Source of the DNA: an uncultured Alphaproteobacteria bacterium
GTDB lineage: Bacteria; Pseudomonadota; Alphaproteobacteria; Methylaequorales; Methylaequoraceae
DNA: 59,174 bases
Direction: 5' to 3'
NCBI GenBank assembly: GCA_902524895.1
Contig: CABZFH010000007.1
Span: 1 to 59,174, forward strand
Under the pieces are notes generated by a model that searched no databases, was not told the origin of the DNA, and saw only the letters and a program-made list of their open reading frames with translations. A program made the position numbers and the translations under genes. Each line of letters opens with the position of its first letter. Positions within the stretch are counted from its first letter, which is position 1. This document shows, one piece after another, positions 9,920 to 22,213 of this stretch.

Positions 9920-11460
9920 ATGAATATAGATGCTTCAGAAATTTCAGAGATACTAAAAGAAGAGATAACAAATTTTTCCGACAGTGCTGAGGTATCAGAG
10001 ATCGGAACCGTTCTGACAGTTGGCGATGGTATAGCTAGAGTTTATGGTTTAGACAATGTTCAAGCTGGTGAAATGGTTGACTTCCCAGGAAATATTAAAG
10101 GAATGGCCTTAAATCTTGAAGAAGATAATGTTGGAGTAGTTATTTTTGGAGATGATAGATCAATAAAAGAAGGAGATGTTGTAAAAAGAACTGGTAATAT
10201 CGTTGAAGTTAAAGTTGGGAGAGGACTTCTTGGAAGAGTCGTTGATGGTCTAGGAAATCCAATAGATGGAAAAGGTGAATTAAAAAATGTAGAAAATAAA
10301 AGAGTTGAAATTAAAGCTCCTGGAATAATACCTAGAACTTCAGTAAGTGAGCCTATGCAGACTGGAATTAAAGCAATTGATAGTCTAATTCCAATTGGGA
10401 GAGGTCAAAGAGAATTAATTATTGGAGATCGTCAAACTGGAAAAACATCAGTAATTGTTGATACCATTCTTAATCAGAAACAGATTAATAAAGATAAACA
10501 AGAGTCCGAAAAATTATTTTGTATTTATGTTTCTATAGGACAAAAAAGATCGACTGTTGCACAAATCGTCAAAACTCTTGAAGATTATGATGCACTTGAA
10601 TATTCAATTGTTGTAGCTGCAACCGCCTCTGATCCAGCTCCACTTCAATTTTTAGCTCCATACACTGGTTGTGCAATGGGCGAATATTTTAGAGATAATG
10701 GTATGCATGCGGTAATTTTTTATGATGATTTATCAAAGCAAGCTGTAGCTTACAGGCAAATGTCACTTTTACTCAGAAGACCGCCGGGAAGAGAAGCATA
10801 TCCAGGGGATGTGTTTTATGTGCATTCAAGACTTCTAGAAAGAGCAGCAAAAATGAGTGAAAAAAATGGAGGAGGCTCACTAACAGCTCTTCCTGTAATT
10901 GAAACCCAAGCCGGCGATGTATCAGCTTACATACCTACGAATGTAATTTCAATTACAGATGGACAAATTTTTTTAGAAACGGAACTTTTTTTCAAGGGTA
11001 TCAGACCTGCAGTTAATGTTGGGTTGTCAGTAAGTAGAGTAGGTTCTGCAGCACAGATTAAAGCAATGAAACAGGTTTCGGGTTCCATAAAACTAGATCT
11101 AGCACAATTTAGAGAAATGGAGGCTTTTTCTCAGTTTGCTTCTGATCTAGATCAATCTACAAGAAAGCTTTTAGATAGAGGTAGAAGATTAACTGAAATA
11201 CTTAAACAACCACAATATTCACCCCTAAAAGTTGAAGAACAAGTTGTTGTTATTTTTGCTGGTGTAAACGGGTTTCTAGACAATATTGAAATCAATGCAG
11301 TTACCAAATTTGAAAATGATCTTCTTAATGAAATCAATTCTACTGGAAAAAAAATACTGGACAGCATCAGAAATGAAAAAAGTTTATTGCCAGAAACAGA
11401 AATTCAACTTAAAGAATTTATTCTTGAAATTTCTAAAAAATATAATCAGGAATCAAATTA

Positions 11461-11461
<1 letters not shown>
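9920..11461 (+). CDS. atpA: ATP synthase F1 alpha subunit
   Basis: Non-catalytic nucleotide-binding alpha subunit of F1. Length (513 aa) is normal. An N-terminal beta-barrel (about 25-95, with [10 protein letters not shown]) precedes the P-loop GDRQTGKT (about 169-176), the conserved [18 protein letters not shown] stretch and [15 protein letters not shown], then the helical C-terminal domain. It begins three bases after atpH, and its TAA overlaps the atpG ATG by one base, giving tight coupling across the operon. Confidence 0.98.
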
Positions 11462-13763
<2,302 letters not shown>

Positions 13764-13766
13764 ATT

Positions 13767-14105
13767 ATGCTTACTGAAATTGTTTGTCCTAATAAATTAT
13801 TTTTTTCAAAAGATGTGGACTTCGTTATACTTCCTGGTGCCGAAGGAGACTTTGGTGTGTTAAATCATCATAGTCCTTTGATTTCAAATTTAAGGTCAGG
13901 TTTAATTTATATATACATAGAAAACAAAATAATTAATATTTTTTTCATCAAGCAAGGTGTTTGCCAAATAACTCAAAATAAATGTATCATATTAACAGAG
14001 CGTGCTGAGGAAACTCAAGATATAGACTTGTCCGATGAAAAAATAGATGATGAAGAATATTTAAAACTCAAAAAAACAATCATAAATAAAAAATATTATA
14101 ATTAA
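13767..14105 (+). CDS. atpC: ATP synthase F1 epsilon subunit
   Basis: Epsilon subunit, which sits on the gamma shaft at the foot of F1. The 112 aa contain the N-terminal beta-sandwich with the conserved LPGAEGDFGVLNHHSPL (about 22-38). The C-terminal region is short (roughly 25 residues after the sandwich) compared with the two-helix inhibitory domain of E. coli; reduced epsilon C-termini also occur in other alphaproteobacteria. Last gene of the operon. Its end overlaps the convergent rppH gene by four bases, leaving no room for a conventional terminator between them. Confidence 0.93.
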   Translation: MLTEIVCPNKLFFSKDVDFVILPGAEGDFGVLNHHSPLISNLRSGLIYIYIENKIINIFFIKQGVCQITQNKCIILTERAEETQDIDLSDEKIDDEEYLKLKKTIINKKYYN

Positions 14106-14563
14106 TTATACAAGTCCTTAAATATTTCTAAAATTTTTTTGTACAATTCACGTTTAAATGGAATTACACTCTTCATTAATAGTTGGGGCTTAATCCACTT
14201 CCAATCAGTAAACTCGGGATTTCTCGTATTTAAATTTATTTCATTTTCTTTACCAACAAATCTGCAAGCAAACCATTTTTGGGACTGACCTAAGTATCGC
14301 CCCTTCCAGATTTTTTTCACAAGCTCCTTTGGTATGTTATAACTAAGCCACTCTTTGCTAGTTCCAATAATTTTAATATTATTTGTACCTATTTCTTCTA
14401 AGAGCTCTCGCATCATTGCTTCTTTTGCATTTTCTCCAGAATCAATTCCCCCTTGGGGCATCTGCCAAAAGTTATTTTTTACATCTAATCTTTTTCCTAC
14501 CCATACGTGCTTGTTTTTGTTTAAAAGAAATACACCAACTCCTTTTCTATAGCCTAAATTCAT
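14102..14563 (-). CDS. rppH: RNA pyrophosphohydrolase (Nudix) RppH
   Basis: Nudix hydrolase that removes pyrophosphate from the 5' end of transcripts and so triggers mRNA decay. The 153 aa begin with the typical MNLGYRKGVGVFLLN and contain a full Nudix box within GGIDSGENAKEAMMRELLEEIG (about 38-59, split here for length: GGIDSGENAKEAMM then RELLEEIG). The WQMPQGG sequence just before the box is characteristic of RppH. It follows ctpA by 12 bases in the alphaproteobacterial order envC-ctpA-rppH. Confidence 0.94.
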   Translation of the reverse strand: MNLGYRKGVGVFLLNKNKHVWVGKRLDVKNNFWQMPQGGIDSGENAKEAMMRELLEEIGTNNIKIIGTSKEWLSYNIPKELVKKIWKGRYLGQSQKWFACRFVGKENEINLNTRNPEFTDWKWIKPQLLMKSVIPFKRELYKKILEIFKDLYN

Positions 14564-14575
14564 TTACTAGTTTTT

Positions 14576-15841
14576 TTAGAAGTTTTTTGTAATATTAAGC
14601 GCAGCAATCAAGTCAAAAGCCCTCATAAGTTGATAATCACTTACTTCAGTAGATTTCTTTTTTTCAGAATCATTTTCAGAATCATTAGTATTGATTTGTT
14701 CATTTTCTATAGAATTCTTTAAATCAGATTCTTGTCTACTATTTGTAATAATAGGCTTAAGCTCTGACTGTTCAACCAGTATATCCGGATTGATACCTGT
14801 TTGTTGTATGGATTTTCCGGAGGGTGTATAATATTTTGCTGTAGTTAATTTGATTGCTACATTCTCACCTGAAGGTAGAATTGTTTGAACTGATCCTTTG
14901 CCAAATGATTTAGTGCCCATAATTATAGCTCTTTTATGATCTTGTAAAGCACCTGCAACAATTTCTGAAGCTGATGCACTACCTTGATTAATAAGGACCA
15001 CTAAAGGTAATCCGTCAGTGAGATCTGATTTAACTGCGCTATATCTATTTGTATCACTATCATTTCTACCTCTTGTCGATACAATTTCTCCTTTCTCAAG
15101 AAAAATATCCGTCACTGATATTGCTTGATCTAATAATCCACCAGGATTGTTCCTTAAATCTAAGATGTAACCAATTAACTGATCGTTATCACTTTTAAAT
15201 TTTTTTATAGCTTTTTTAATTTCGTCATCAACTCTTTGATTAAAAGATGAGACCCTGATATATCCAATTTCATTTTCTATTCTTGACTTCACAGATTTAA
15301 GTTCAATGATAGCTCTAACAATTTCTATATCTAAATTTTCATTTTCATTTCTAACAACTTTAAGCTTAATTTTCGAACCGACTTTTCCTCTCATTAGGCT
15401 AACAGCCTCAGATAAAGTCATACCTAAAACTGGTTCGCCGTCTAAGTGAGTAATCATATCACCCGCCATTATTCCAGCTTTTGATGCAGGCGTATCATCG
15501 ATAGGAGAAATAACTTTAACAACCCCATTTTCCAATGTGACCTCAATTCCCAATCCACCAAACTCTCCTTTAGTTTGGACCCTTAATTCGTCTAATTCTT
15601 CTGTATTTAAATAGGTTGAATGAGGATCAAGAGAAGTCAGCATACCTTCAATTGCCGATTCAATTAGATCTTTAACTGTAACATCTTCTACATAATTATT
15701 TTTAATCTTTTCAAAAGCCTCTCCAAAAAGATTTAAATACTTGTAAACTTCTTTTTTTTGGTCAATTTCATCATTTGCTAAAACATTTTTAAATAAAAAT
15801 GATGCAAGAAAGACAAATATAATAAAATTTATTTTTTTCAT
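14576..15841 (-). CDS. ctpA: Carboxy-terminal processing protease CtpA (S41)
   Basis: Periplasmic serine protease of family S41, which trims C-termini of envelope proteins. The 421 aa start with a hydrophobic signal peptide (residues 1 to about 22, ending LANDE), followed by the S41 N-terminal region (SLDPHSTYL), a PDZ domain (about 85-165, FGGLGIEV and GDMITHLDGEPV) and the catalytic core with the nucleophile in the SASASE motif and the general-base lysine in SFGKGS 25 residues later. The C-terminal tail is acidic and low in complexity. It follows the envC-like gene by 20 bases; both act on the cell wall or envelope. Confidence 0.95.
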   Translation of the reverse strand: MKKINFIIFVFLASFLFKNVLANDEIDQKKEVYKYLNLFGEAFEKIKNNYVEDVTVKDLIESAIEGMLTSLDPHSTYLNTEELDELRVQTKGEFGGLGIEVTLENGVVKVISPIDDTPASKAGIMAGDMITHLDGEPVLGMTLSEAVSLMRGKVGSKIKLKVVRNENENLDIEIVRAIIELKSVKSRIENEIGYIRVSSFNQRVDDEIKKAIKKFKSDNDQLIGYILDLRNNPGGLLDQAISVTDIFLEKGEIVSTRGRNDSDTNRYSAVKSDLTDGLPLVVLINQGSASASEIVAGALQDHKRAIIMGTKSFGKGSVQTILPSGENVAIKLTTAKYYTPSGKSIQQTGINPDILVEQSELKPIITNSRQESDLKNSIENEQINTNDSENDSEKKKSTEVSDYQLMRAFDLIAALNITKNF

Positions 15842-15861
15842 ATTTCAATTATGCCTCTTTT

Positions 15862-16890
15862 TTATAAAATCTCAACTTCTCTTTTTGGATCTACTGGTTT
15901 ACCCTTAAATCTTAATTCAAAATATAATCTTTTTTTTTTATTGTTAAGATAATTTTTCGCAATAGGTTCTCCAACTAAGACTTCATTACCTGAATAAGTC
16001 AATATTTCATCCATACCAGAGAGAATTGAGTGATATTCATTCTTATTCTCTATTATTATCAAATTTCCATAACTTCTAAATTTTCCAGCAAAAACAATTA
16101 CACCGTTAAGAGGTGAAACAATATATGGATCATTATTACTTTCAAATGTTAAACCATTTACATAATTTGCATTATCATTTACTTGTTTGAAATTTGATAT
16201 TATGTTGCCATCAATAGGAAAAATAATTTTTTTAGATTTAAAATCAACATCTTTTTTTTTTTTTGCAGAACTAACACCCGTTACTAATTCGTTAATATTC
16301 TTAACTTTATTTTTAATTTTTTTTTGTTTTTTTGCAAAAATAACGCTCTTTGGGTTCTTTTTTTGAAGTTTACGTTTTTTTTTTAATTCTTGTGCAAGTT
16401 TTATTTTAGAGTTTTCTAACTTTGAGATTTCAGTATTTAAAATATTGATTTTATCATTGAGCTGTAAATTTGAAACCTCGGATTTATCAATTCTTTCTAG
16501 AAAAATGTTTATATCATTTTTAATTGCTTCTAAAATAAAAGTCATTATTATTTTTTCGCCTAGAAGACTATTCTCACCCTTAATTAAATTTTTAAGAAAT
16601 TTTTGTTCAGGACCTTTTGTCATTTTTTTATTTAGCAATAAAATTATATTTTCTGCTAAATTTTCTTCATCATTTATATATTTATTAAATATTAGTTGAC
16701 TTTGCTTATTTTTTTTAATTTCAGTTTCTAAGTTATAAATTGATTTTTGAGTTTGAATTATATTGTTATGAATTTCAATTGTTTTGATTTGAATGGCTTT
16801 TAATTGCTCTTGAGAAACAAAATCCTTTTCTTTAGCTTTTAAAACTGAAGTAGATAAAAAAATTATAAAGAGAAAATAGGTGTATTTCAT
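15862..16890 (-). CDS. envC: Murein hydrolase activator EnvC-like protein (degenerate LytM/M23 domain)
   Basis: Periplasmic protein with a signal peptide (1 to about 19), a long lysine-rich coiled coil (about 25-200) and a C-terminal LytM/M23 domain (about 225-342: FPIDGNIISNFKQ, SPLNGVIVFAGKFRSYGNLI, YHSILSGMDEI, LYFELRFKGKPVDP). The zinc ligands of active M23 peptidases are not intact: the HxGxD position reads as GLTFES and there is no HxH. That is the EnvC condition, where the domain activates amidases and does not cut peptidoglycan. EnvC works with FtsEX, whose genes are at about 32-33 kb. The gene overlaps none of its neighbours, with two bases to gpmI. Confidence 0.85.
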   Translation of the reverse strand: MKYTYFLFIIFLSTSVLKAKEKDFVSQEQLKAIQIKTIEIHNNIIQTQKSIYNLETEIKKNKQSQLIFNKYINDEENLAENIILLLNKKMTKGPEQKFLKNLIKGENSLLGEKIIMTFILEAIKNDINIFLERIDKSEVSNLQLNDKINILNTEISKLENSKIKLAQELKKKRKLQKKNPKSVIFAKKQKKIKNKVKNINELVTGVSSAKKKKDVDFKSKKIIFPIDGNIISNFKQVNDNANYVNGLTFESNNDPYIVSPLNGVIVFAGKFRSYGNLIIIENKNEYHSILSGMDEILTYSGNEVLVGEPIAKNYLNNKKKRLYFELRFKGKPVDPKREVEIL

Positions 16891-16892
16891 AA

Positions 16893-18410
16893 TTATAATA
16901 TTAGTGATTCTCCTGACATTTCATTAGATTTCTCTATACCCATAAGATCTAAAATTGTCGGTGAAATATCTGCCAAGGACCCGTCCTTTAGTTCAATCTC
17001 ATCTTGACAACAAATGATAAATGGAACAGGGTTTAAGGTATGGGTGGTGCAAGGTTGATTGAGTGAATCAATCATACAATCTGCATTTCCATGATCTGAT
17101 GTAATGATTAACAAATAATCTTTTTTCTTACACAATTTGTGAAGATTACCAATACAAGCATCAATGGTTTCTGTTGCTTTAATTGTTGCAGAGATTTTTC
17201 CTGAATGACCTACCATATCTGTATTGGCATAATTAATAACAATGAAATCGTACATATTGGATTCAATTGCTTGCATCGATTTTTCTGTAACTTCGAAAGC
17301 TGACATTTCTGGTTTAAGATCATAAGTTTCAACTCGTGGAGACGGAACCAAAGTTCTATGTTCTCTAGAAAATTCTTTTTCAGTTCCACCATTAAAAAAA
17401 TAAGTTACATGCGCATACTTTTCGGTTTCTGCAATACGTAATTGGTTGAATTCATTTTTCGATAATACCTCACCTAATGTATTTTTTATAATTTGAGGTT
17501 CAAAAATTGGCTTAATAAATTTTTTTAATCTCCTAGAATATTCAATCATTCCTAATGCTATTGAAAAGTTAAATTTGTTTTTTCTTTCAAATTCATCAAA
17601 CATATCATTGAAACAAGCTGTTAGTATTTCCCTTACTCTATCAGCTCTAAAATTTGTAATCAAAAATCCATCGCCTTTTTTAATTCCTTCAAAACCTTTC
17701 ATGCAAGACGGAATAAAAAATTCGTCAGTAAGTTGTTTTTTATAGCTTAATTCTATTTCTTTAATTGGATCTTGGAAATTTTTGGTTGAGATGCCTTCAA
17801 AAATTGCTCTGTATGCCTTTTCAACTCTATCCCATCTATTGTCTCTATCCATTGCATAATATCTACCAACTAAAGTTGAAATTTTAAAATTTTTATTATG
17901 TTTAATTTTTTTTATAAGTCTTTTTATCGAATCAATACCGCTATTTGGAGAGCTATCTCTACCATCTAAAATACAGTGTATAAAGACTTCTTTTTTTTCT
18001 TCTTCAAAAATATCTAAAAGTGAAAAAAGGTGATCTTCATGTCCATGAACTCCTCCTCTTGATAACAAACCAAGTAAATGAATCCTATTTGCTTTTGAAT
18101 TTAGATCTAATATGGCTTTTTTATTTTTTAGATCACCTAATTTTATTGATTCATTAATTCTCAATATATCTTGGAGTAAGACTCTTCCAGAACCAATACA
18201 CATATGACCTACCTCGGAATTCCCAAATTGACCTTTTGGTAAACCTACAAAATTTTCTGAGGCTCCAAGCTTGCAATGCGGATATGTTTTAAAAATTTCA
18301 TCTAAATTTTTTGTTTCTGCTAATGAAATAGCATTTTCAGCAGATCCAGGGGCTAATCCAAAACCATCCATTATACATAAAACAATTTTTTTTTTTTTTA
18401 AAGAATTCAT
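16893..18410 (-). CDS. gpmI: 2,3-bisphosphoglycerate-independent phosphoglycerate mutase
   Basis: Mn-dependent mutase of glycolysis and gluconeogenesis, interconverting 3- and 2-phosphoglycerate. The 505 aa are typical. Landmarks are the metal-binding CIMDGFG near 13-19, the phosphoserine site in GQFGNSEVGH (about 60-69), DGRDSSPNSG (about 153-162), RYYAMDRDNRWDR (about 190-202), and the C-terminal metal sites NYANTDMVGHSG and TSDHGNAD. The start overlaps the rlmH stop by four bases, giving coupled translation in the rsfS-rlmH-gpmI run. Confidence 0.97.
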   Translation of the reverse strand: MNSLKKKKIVLCIMDGFGLAPGSAENAISLAETKNLDEIFKTYPHCKLGASENFVGLPKGQFGNSEVGHMCIGSGRVLLQDILRINESIKLGDLKNKKAILDLNSKANRIHLLGLLSRGGVHGHEDHLFSLLDIFEEEKKEVFIHCILDGRDSSPNSGIDSIKRLIKKIKHNKNFKISTLVGRYYAMDRDNRWDRVEKAYRAIFEGISTKNFQDPIKEIELSYKKQLTDEFFIPSCMKGFEGIKKGDGFLITNFRADRVREILTACFNDMFDEFERKNKFNFSIALGMIEYSRRLKKFIKPIFEPQIIKNTLGEVLSKNEFNQLRIAETEKYAHVTYFFNGGTEKEFSREHRTLVPSPRVETYDLKPEMSAFEVTEKSMQAIESNMYDFIVINYANTDMVGHSGKISATIKATETIDACIGNLHKLCKKKDYLLIITSDHGNADCMIDSLNQPCTTHTLNPVPFIICCQDEIELKDGSLADISPTILDLMGIEKSNEMSGESLIL

Positions 18411-18856
18411 TTGTGATAGGGATGATTATTTATAATACAAAATGCTCTATAAATTTGCTCAATTAGCATTATTCTGACCAAAAGATGAGGCCATGTTTGG
18501 TTTCCAAAAGACATGATTTCAAATTGTTTGATAAAACTTTCATCAAAACCATCAGGTCCGCCAATTAGAAAAATAATCTTCTTGCAATCATTTGATATTT
18601 TTTGACTAATATTTTTTGAGAAATTTTCACTTGAAACAGTTTCCCCACCTTTATCTAAAACAATAACATTCGTATATGGATCATCACAAAATGGCAAAAT
18701 TTTTTTTTTTAGAAAAAAATTTTTCTTTACATAATCTTTAATTTTAATTTCTTCTAAAATGATTTTGTTTTTTATCCTTTTCACATAATGATAAAAAATT
18801 TTTTCATAAGGACAACTTCCAGAAAACTTTCCAATAGATATTATTTTTAATTCCAT
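18407..18856 (-). CDS. rlmH: 23S rRNA pseudouridine-1915 N3-methyltransferase RlmH
   Basis: SPOUT methyltransferase that modifies pseudouridine 1915 of 23S rRNA. I take the ATG at 18856 as start (MELKIISIGKFSG, 149 aa); a longer version beginning at 18895 would add 13 residues and overlap rsfS by 38 bases. Recognisable parts are the SAM-binding IIFLIGGPDGFD (about 93-104) and the family C-terminus EQIYRA followed by HPYHK at the very end. It lies between rsfS and gpmI, the standard order in many bacteria. Confidence 0.95.
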   Translation of the reverse strand: MELKIISIGKFSGSCPYEKIFYHYVKRIKNKIILEEIKIKDYVKKNFFLKKKILPFCDDPYTNVIVLDKGGETVSSENFSKNISQKISNDCKKIIFLIGGPDGFDESFIKQFEIMSFGNQTWPHLLVRIMLIEQIYRAFCIINNHPYHK

Positions 18857-18857
18857 A

Positions 18858-19211
18858 CTATCCAAACTTTTTTTTTTCGTCAGGTGCTTTATCACTCCAG
18901 ATTTTTTCCAAATTATAAATCTCTCTAATAGTTGGCTTAAAAACGTGGAGGATTACGTCACCAAAATCAATCAGAGCCCATTCTGATAAGGTTGTCCCCT
19001 CAATAGAAATAATATGTTTTTTTAGTTTTTTACATAAATTAGTAACAATAGAGTTTACATGCCGAGATGAATTACCATCTGCAATAATCATATAATCAGC
19101 TAATGAGGTTCTTTTTTGAATATCTAAAATCTGAATATCAATTGCTTTGAGATCATTTAGGACATCTTTAATCTTTTTTAAAAGCTCTTCAACATTTAAC
19201 GATTTGTTCAT
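18858..19211 (-). CDS. rsfS: Ribosome silencing factor RsfS
   Basis: RsfS binds ribosomal protein L14 and blocks subunit joining under nutrient limitation. The 117 aa have the family pattern: KAIDIQILDIQKRTSLADYM (about 22-41), IADGNSSRHVNSI (about 43-55), EGTTLSEWALIDFGDVILHV (about 76-95), and a C-terminal YNLEKIWSD. The start overlaps nadD by four bases, and nadD-rsfS-rlmH is a widely conserved string. Confidence 0.95.
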   Translation of the reverse strand: MNKSLNVEELLKKIKDVLNDLKAIDIQILDIQKRTSLADYMIIADGNSSRHVNSIVTNLCKKLKKHIISIEGTTLSEWALIDFGDVILHVFKPTIREIYNLEKIWSDKAPDEKKKFG

Positions 19212-19831
19212 TTTTTATTATTATATTCGTTTATTTGTGATGATGAAACATGTTTCGACCAACCTGTTAAAAAAATCCATCTAGGATGTTTCATTTTTCT
19301 AAAAATACTTACTTGATTTGAACGAATTCTTTTTGTTTTAAAGAAACTAAAGCTTGAATTTTTAAGAATATTTAATGTGTGATATGGTCTATCAAAAATT
19401 ACTATTGGAATGTTATTTATAATAAACCTCCAATCTTTCCACAAATGAAATTTATCTAAATTATCAATACCCATCAGCCAAATAAAGTTTGTATTAACAT
19501 AATTTTTTTTTAGAAATAAAATTACATCTGAAGTGTACTGTGTGCTAAGTCTGTTTTCTATATCCGAAACAACAATCCTATGATGATTAATAAAATTTTT
19601 TACTTTACAGAATCGTTTATTAAACTCAGTTATTTGTTTATTTTTCTTTAAAGGGTTTGACATAGATACGACCCACCAAATCTCGTCTAATTTCAGTAGA
19701 TGAAGGGCTCGGATGCTTATCCTTAAATGACCAAAATGAGGGGGGTCAAAGGTACCACCCAAAATACCAATATTCTTTTTTAATTTTCTATGTTTATAAT
19801 AATTAATTGATTCACGGTCTAATTTGACCAT
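19208..19831 (-). CDS. nadD: Nicotinate-nucleotide adenylyltransferase NadD
   Basis: NadD adenylates nicotinate mononucleotide, completing with NadA and NadC (start of the window) most of de novo NAD synthesis. The 207 aa contain the nucleotidyltransferase signature GGTFDPPHFGHL (about 25-36) with the HxGH-type motif, WWVVSMSNPLKK and LMGIDNLDKFHLW, which is usually GADNL. The N-terminal 20 residues before NIGILGG are unusually long, so the true start could be slightly downstream. The 5' end overlaps proA by 20 bases. An S-rich C-terminus (STQ-like SWSKHVSSSQINEY) is typical. Confidence 0.93.
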   Translation of the reverse strand: MVKLDRESINYYKHRKLKKNIGILGGTFDPPHFGHLRISIRALHLLKLDEIWWVVSMSNPLKKNKQITEFNKRFCKVKNFINHHRIVVSDIENRLSTQYTSDVILFLKKNYVNTNFIWLMGIDNLDKFHLWKDWRFIINNIPIVIFDRPYHTLNILKNSSFSFFKTKRIRSNQVSIFRKMKHPRWIFLTGWSKHVSSSQINEYNNKK

Positions 19832-21071
19832 TTCCTCTCACCTTATATTTGAAACTTGTCAGTTGAGACACACCCACAGGACCTCTTGCGTGAAGTTTCG
19901 ATGTTGATATGCCAATTTCAGCACCCATTCCAAACTCACCTCCATCCGCAAATTGAGTTGAAGTATTATGCATGACAATACCACTATCCACTTTATCCAA
20001 AAAAAAATCTACACTTATCTTATCTGAAGAAATTATAGAATCTGTATGCCCTGATCCGTATTTATTTATATGATTAACAGCTTCTATCACACCTTTTTGA
20101 ATTGTTTTAATCGAAATTATTGAATCAAGATATTCTGTACTCCAATCCTTTTCAGTAGCTTTTATAATTGATTTGTCGTACTTACACACAGCCTCATCTC
20201 CAATAATATCGCAATTTTTTTGTTTTAATAACTTAATAATTTCTGGTAGGTGTGTGTCAAGAATCTCTTGATCAATTAATAAAGTTTCAGTTGCTCCACA
20301 AATACCAGGTCTTCGCATTTTTGCATTAACAACAATTTTTGCAGCTTCTTTAATTTCTGAAGATTTTTGAACATATGTATGACATATTCCATCTAAATGA
20401 CGAAATACTGGAACTCTACTTTCGTTGATAACTCTTTCAATCAATGATCTTCCTCCTCTTGGAACAAAAACATCTACATATTTATCCATTCCTAAAAGTA
20501 TTCCGACTGCGTCTCTATTAATGGTTGGTATTGTTTGTAACGTGCCTAATGGCAATTTACATTCTTTATAAGATTCATTAATAATTTCAATAATTTTTGT
20601 TGATGAATAAAAACTTTCAGATCCTCCCCTCAATATCGTAGCATTACTTGATTTCAAACATAATGCTGCAGCATCAGCTGCAACATTTGGTCTTGATTCA
20701 TAAATCACTCCAATGACTCCTAAAGGAACAGAAACTTTTTGAATTAATAATCCGTTAGGTCTTTCCCATTCTGATAATATCTTTTTTACTGGGTCGTCCA
20801 ATTTTATTATTTCCAAAATTCCATCTACAATTGAATTAATTCTATTATTATCAAGTAGTAATCTGTCAATTAAAGATGAAGCTAATTTTTTCTGTTTAGC
20901 TTTGGCTAAATCAATTTTATTGGCTGCAATTATTTCTTTGCTTTTTTTTTTAATATTCTCTGCAGCTTTACCTAGAGCTTCATTTTTTATCGCAGTATCT
21001 AAAAGCGCAAGATCGTATGATGCTTCTTTTGCTTTTTTTCCAATTTCCAAAATTTCTTTTTTTAAATCCAT
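19812..21071 (-). CDS. proA: Glutamate-5-semialdehyde dehydrogenase (gamma-glutamyl phosphate reductase) ProA
   Basis: NADPH-dependent reductase of the second step in proline synthesis. Length (419 aa) is normal. Features are VPLGVIGVIYESRPNVAADA (about 110-129), LRGGSESFYSS (about 146-156), VPRGGRSLIERV, the catalytic cysteine in RRPGICGATETLL (about 258-270), and the C-terminal GTxG-like FGMGAEIGISTSKLHARGP. One base separates it from proB, whose product makes its labile acyl-phosphate substrate. Confidence 0.96.
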   Translation of the reverse strand: MDLKKEILEIGKKAKEASYDLALLDTAIKNEALGKAAENIKKKSKEIIAANKIDLAKAKQKKLASSLIDRLLLDNNRINSIVDGILEIIKLDDPVKKILSEWERPNGLLIQKVSVPLGVIGVIYESRPNVAADAAALCLKSSNATILRGGSESFYSSTKIIEIINESYKECKLPLGTLQTIPTINRDAVGILLGMDKYVDVFVPRGGRSLIERVINESRVPVFRHLDGICHTYVQKSSEIKEAAKIVVNAKMRRPGICGATETLLIDQEILDTHLPEIIKLLKQKNCDIIGDEAVCKYDKSIIKATEKDWSTEYLDSIISIKTIQKGVIEAVNHINKYGSGHTDSIISSDKISVDFFLDKVDSGIVMHNTSTQFADGGEFGMGAEIGISTSKLHARGPVGVSQLTSFKYKVRGNGQIRP

Positions 21072-21072
21072 A

Positions 21073-22209
21073 TTATTTTATTTTATCATCTAAAATGAAA
21101 TTATCTCTATGAATTATCTCATCTCGATCAGAATAACCAAGTATTTTAAAAATTTCAGGTGTTTTTTTCCCTTTAATCTTTTCTATTTCATCAGAATCAT
21201 AAGAAACAACTCCTCTTCCAATTAATTTTTTTTTTTCTGATCTTATTTCAACGATATCTCCCCTCGAAAATTTTCCAATTATTTTTAGAATTCCTGAGGG
21301 TAATAAACTAGATCCACCTTTAATAGCAAGGATAGCACCTTTATCAATAATAACTTCACCAAAAACGTTGTAACTAGATGCCAACCATCTTTTAAAATGA
21401 CTCAGTTTCTTTTTCTTAGAAATAAACCAAGTTCCATTTTCATTCCCATTATTAATTATTTTTTTAATTGGGTTTTTTATTTTTCCAGAGCAAATGATAG
21501 TATTACACCCAAAATTCATGGCAATTCTTGCTGCTTCAATTTTTGTAGACATACCACCAGATCCATATATATTTGTATCACTTGACGCCATCTTCTTTAT
21601 TTTATTACTTATCTCCATAACTTTTGGAATAAATTTAACTTTCTTATTTTTAAAAGGATTTTTTTCATATAAACCCTTTACATCACTAAGAAGTATTAAA
21701 CTATTAGCATCACTAATTTGAGCAACAATTGCAGCTAGTCTATCATTATCGCCAAATTTTAATTCATCAGTTGCAACTGAATCATTTTCATTTATTACCG
21801 GAATAACGCCATATTCTAAAAGTGTATTGATAGTTTCTCTTACATTAAGATTCTTTTTTCTATCCTCTATTTCCGAGAAAGTAAGTAGTATTTGACTTAC
21901 TTTAATTTTTTGTTTTTTAAACGATTTTATAAAATTTTGCATTAATATATTTTGTCCACAAGAAGCGCATGCTTGTTTTTCATTAATTTTTAGAATTTTG
22001 TAGTCTTTAATGTCTAAATATCTCTTTCCTAATGAAACAGCTCCGGATGCAACCAGTAATACCTTTACTTTTCTTTCTCTTAAATACTTTATTTCTTTTG
22101 CAAATGAATCTAACCAAATGTAATCAAATTTATTGTTATTAAAAAGCAATGAGGATCCTACTTTTATAACTACTAATTTCGAATCTAAAATTGAAAACTT
22201 ATTAATCAT
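21073..22209 (-). CDS. proB: Glutamate 5-kinase ProB
   Basis: First enzyme of proline synthesis, phosphorylating glutamate. The 378 aa contain an amino-acid kinase domain (about 10-265; VIKVGSSLL, LVASGAVSLG, INENDSV, FGDNDRLAA) and a C-terminal PUA domain (about 285-365; KGAILAIKGGSSLLPSGI, IGRGVVSYDSDE). It sits between obgE and proA. Proline feedback is expected for this family but is not tested by anything visible here. Confidence 0.96.
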   Translation of the reverse strand: MINKFSILDSKLVVIKVGSSLLFNNNKFDYIWLDSFAKEIKYLRERKVKVLLVASGAVSLGKRYLDIKDYKILKINEKQACASCGQNILMQNFIKSFKKQKIKVSQILLTFSEIEDRKKNLNVRETINTLLEYGVIPVINENDSVATDELKFGDNDRLAAIVAQISDANSLILLSDVKGLYEKNPFKNKKVKFIPKVMEISNKIKKMASSDTNIYGSGGMSTKIEAARIAMNFGCNTIICSGKIKNPIKKIINNGNENGTWFISKKKKLSHFKRWLASSYNVFGEVIIDKGAILAIKGGSSLLPSGILKIIGKFSRGDIVEIRSEKKKLIGRGVVSYDSDEIEKIKGKKTPEIFKILGYSDRDEIIHRDNFILDDKIK

Positions 22210-22213
22210 TACT

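Noticed and set aside
14102-14592. Plus-strand ORFs opposite rppH
   Set aside because: They are shadows of the Nudix gene on the other strand, with no homology-like features or start signals.
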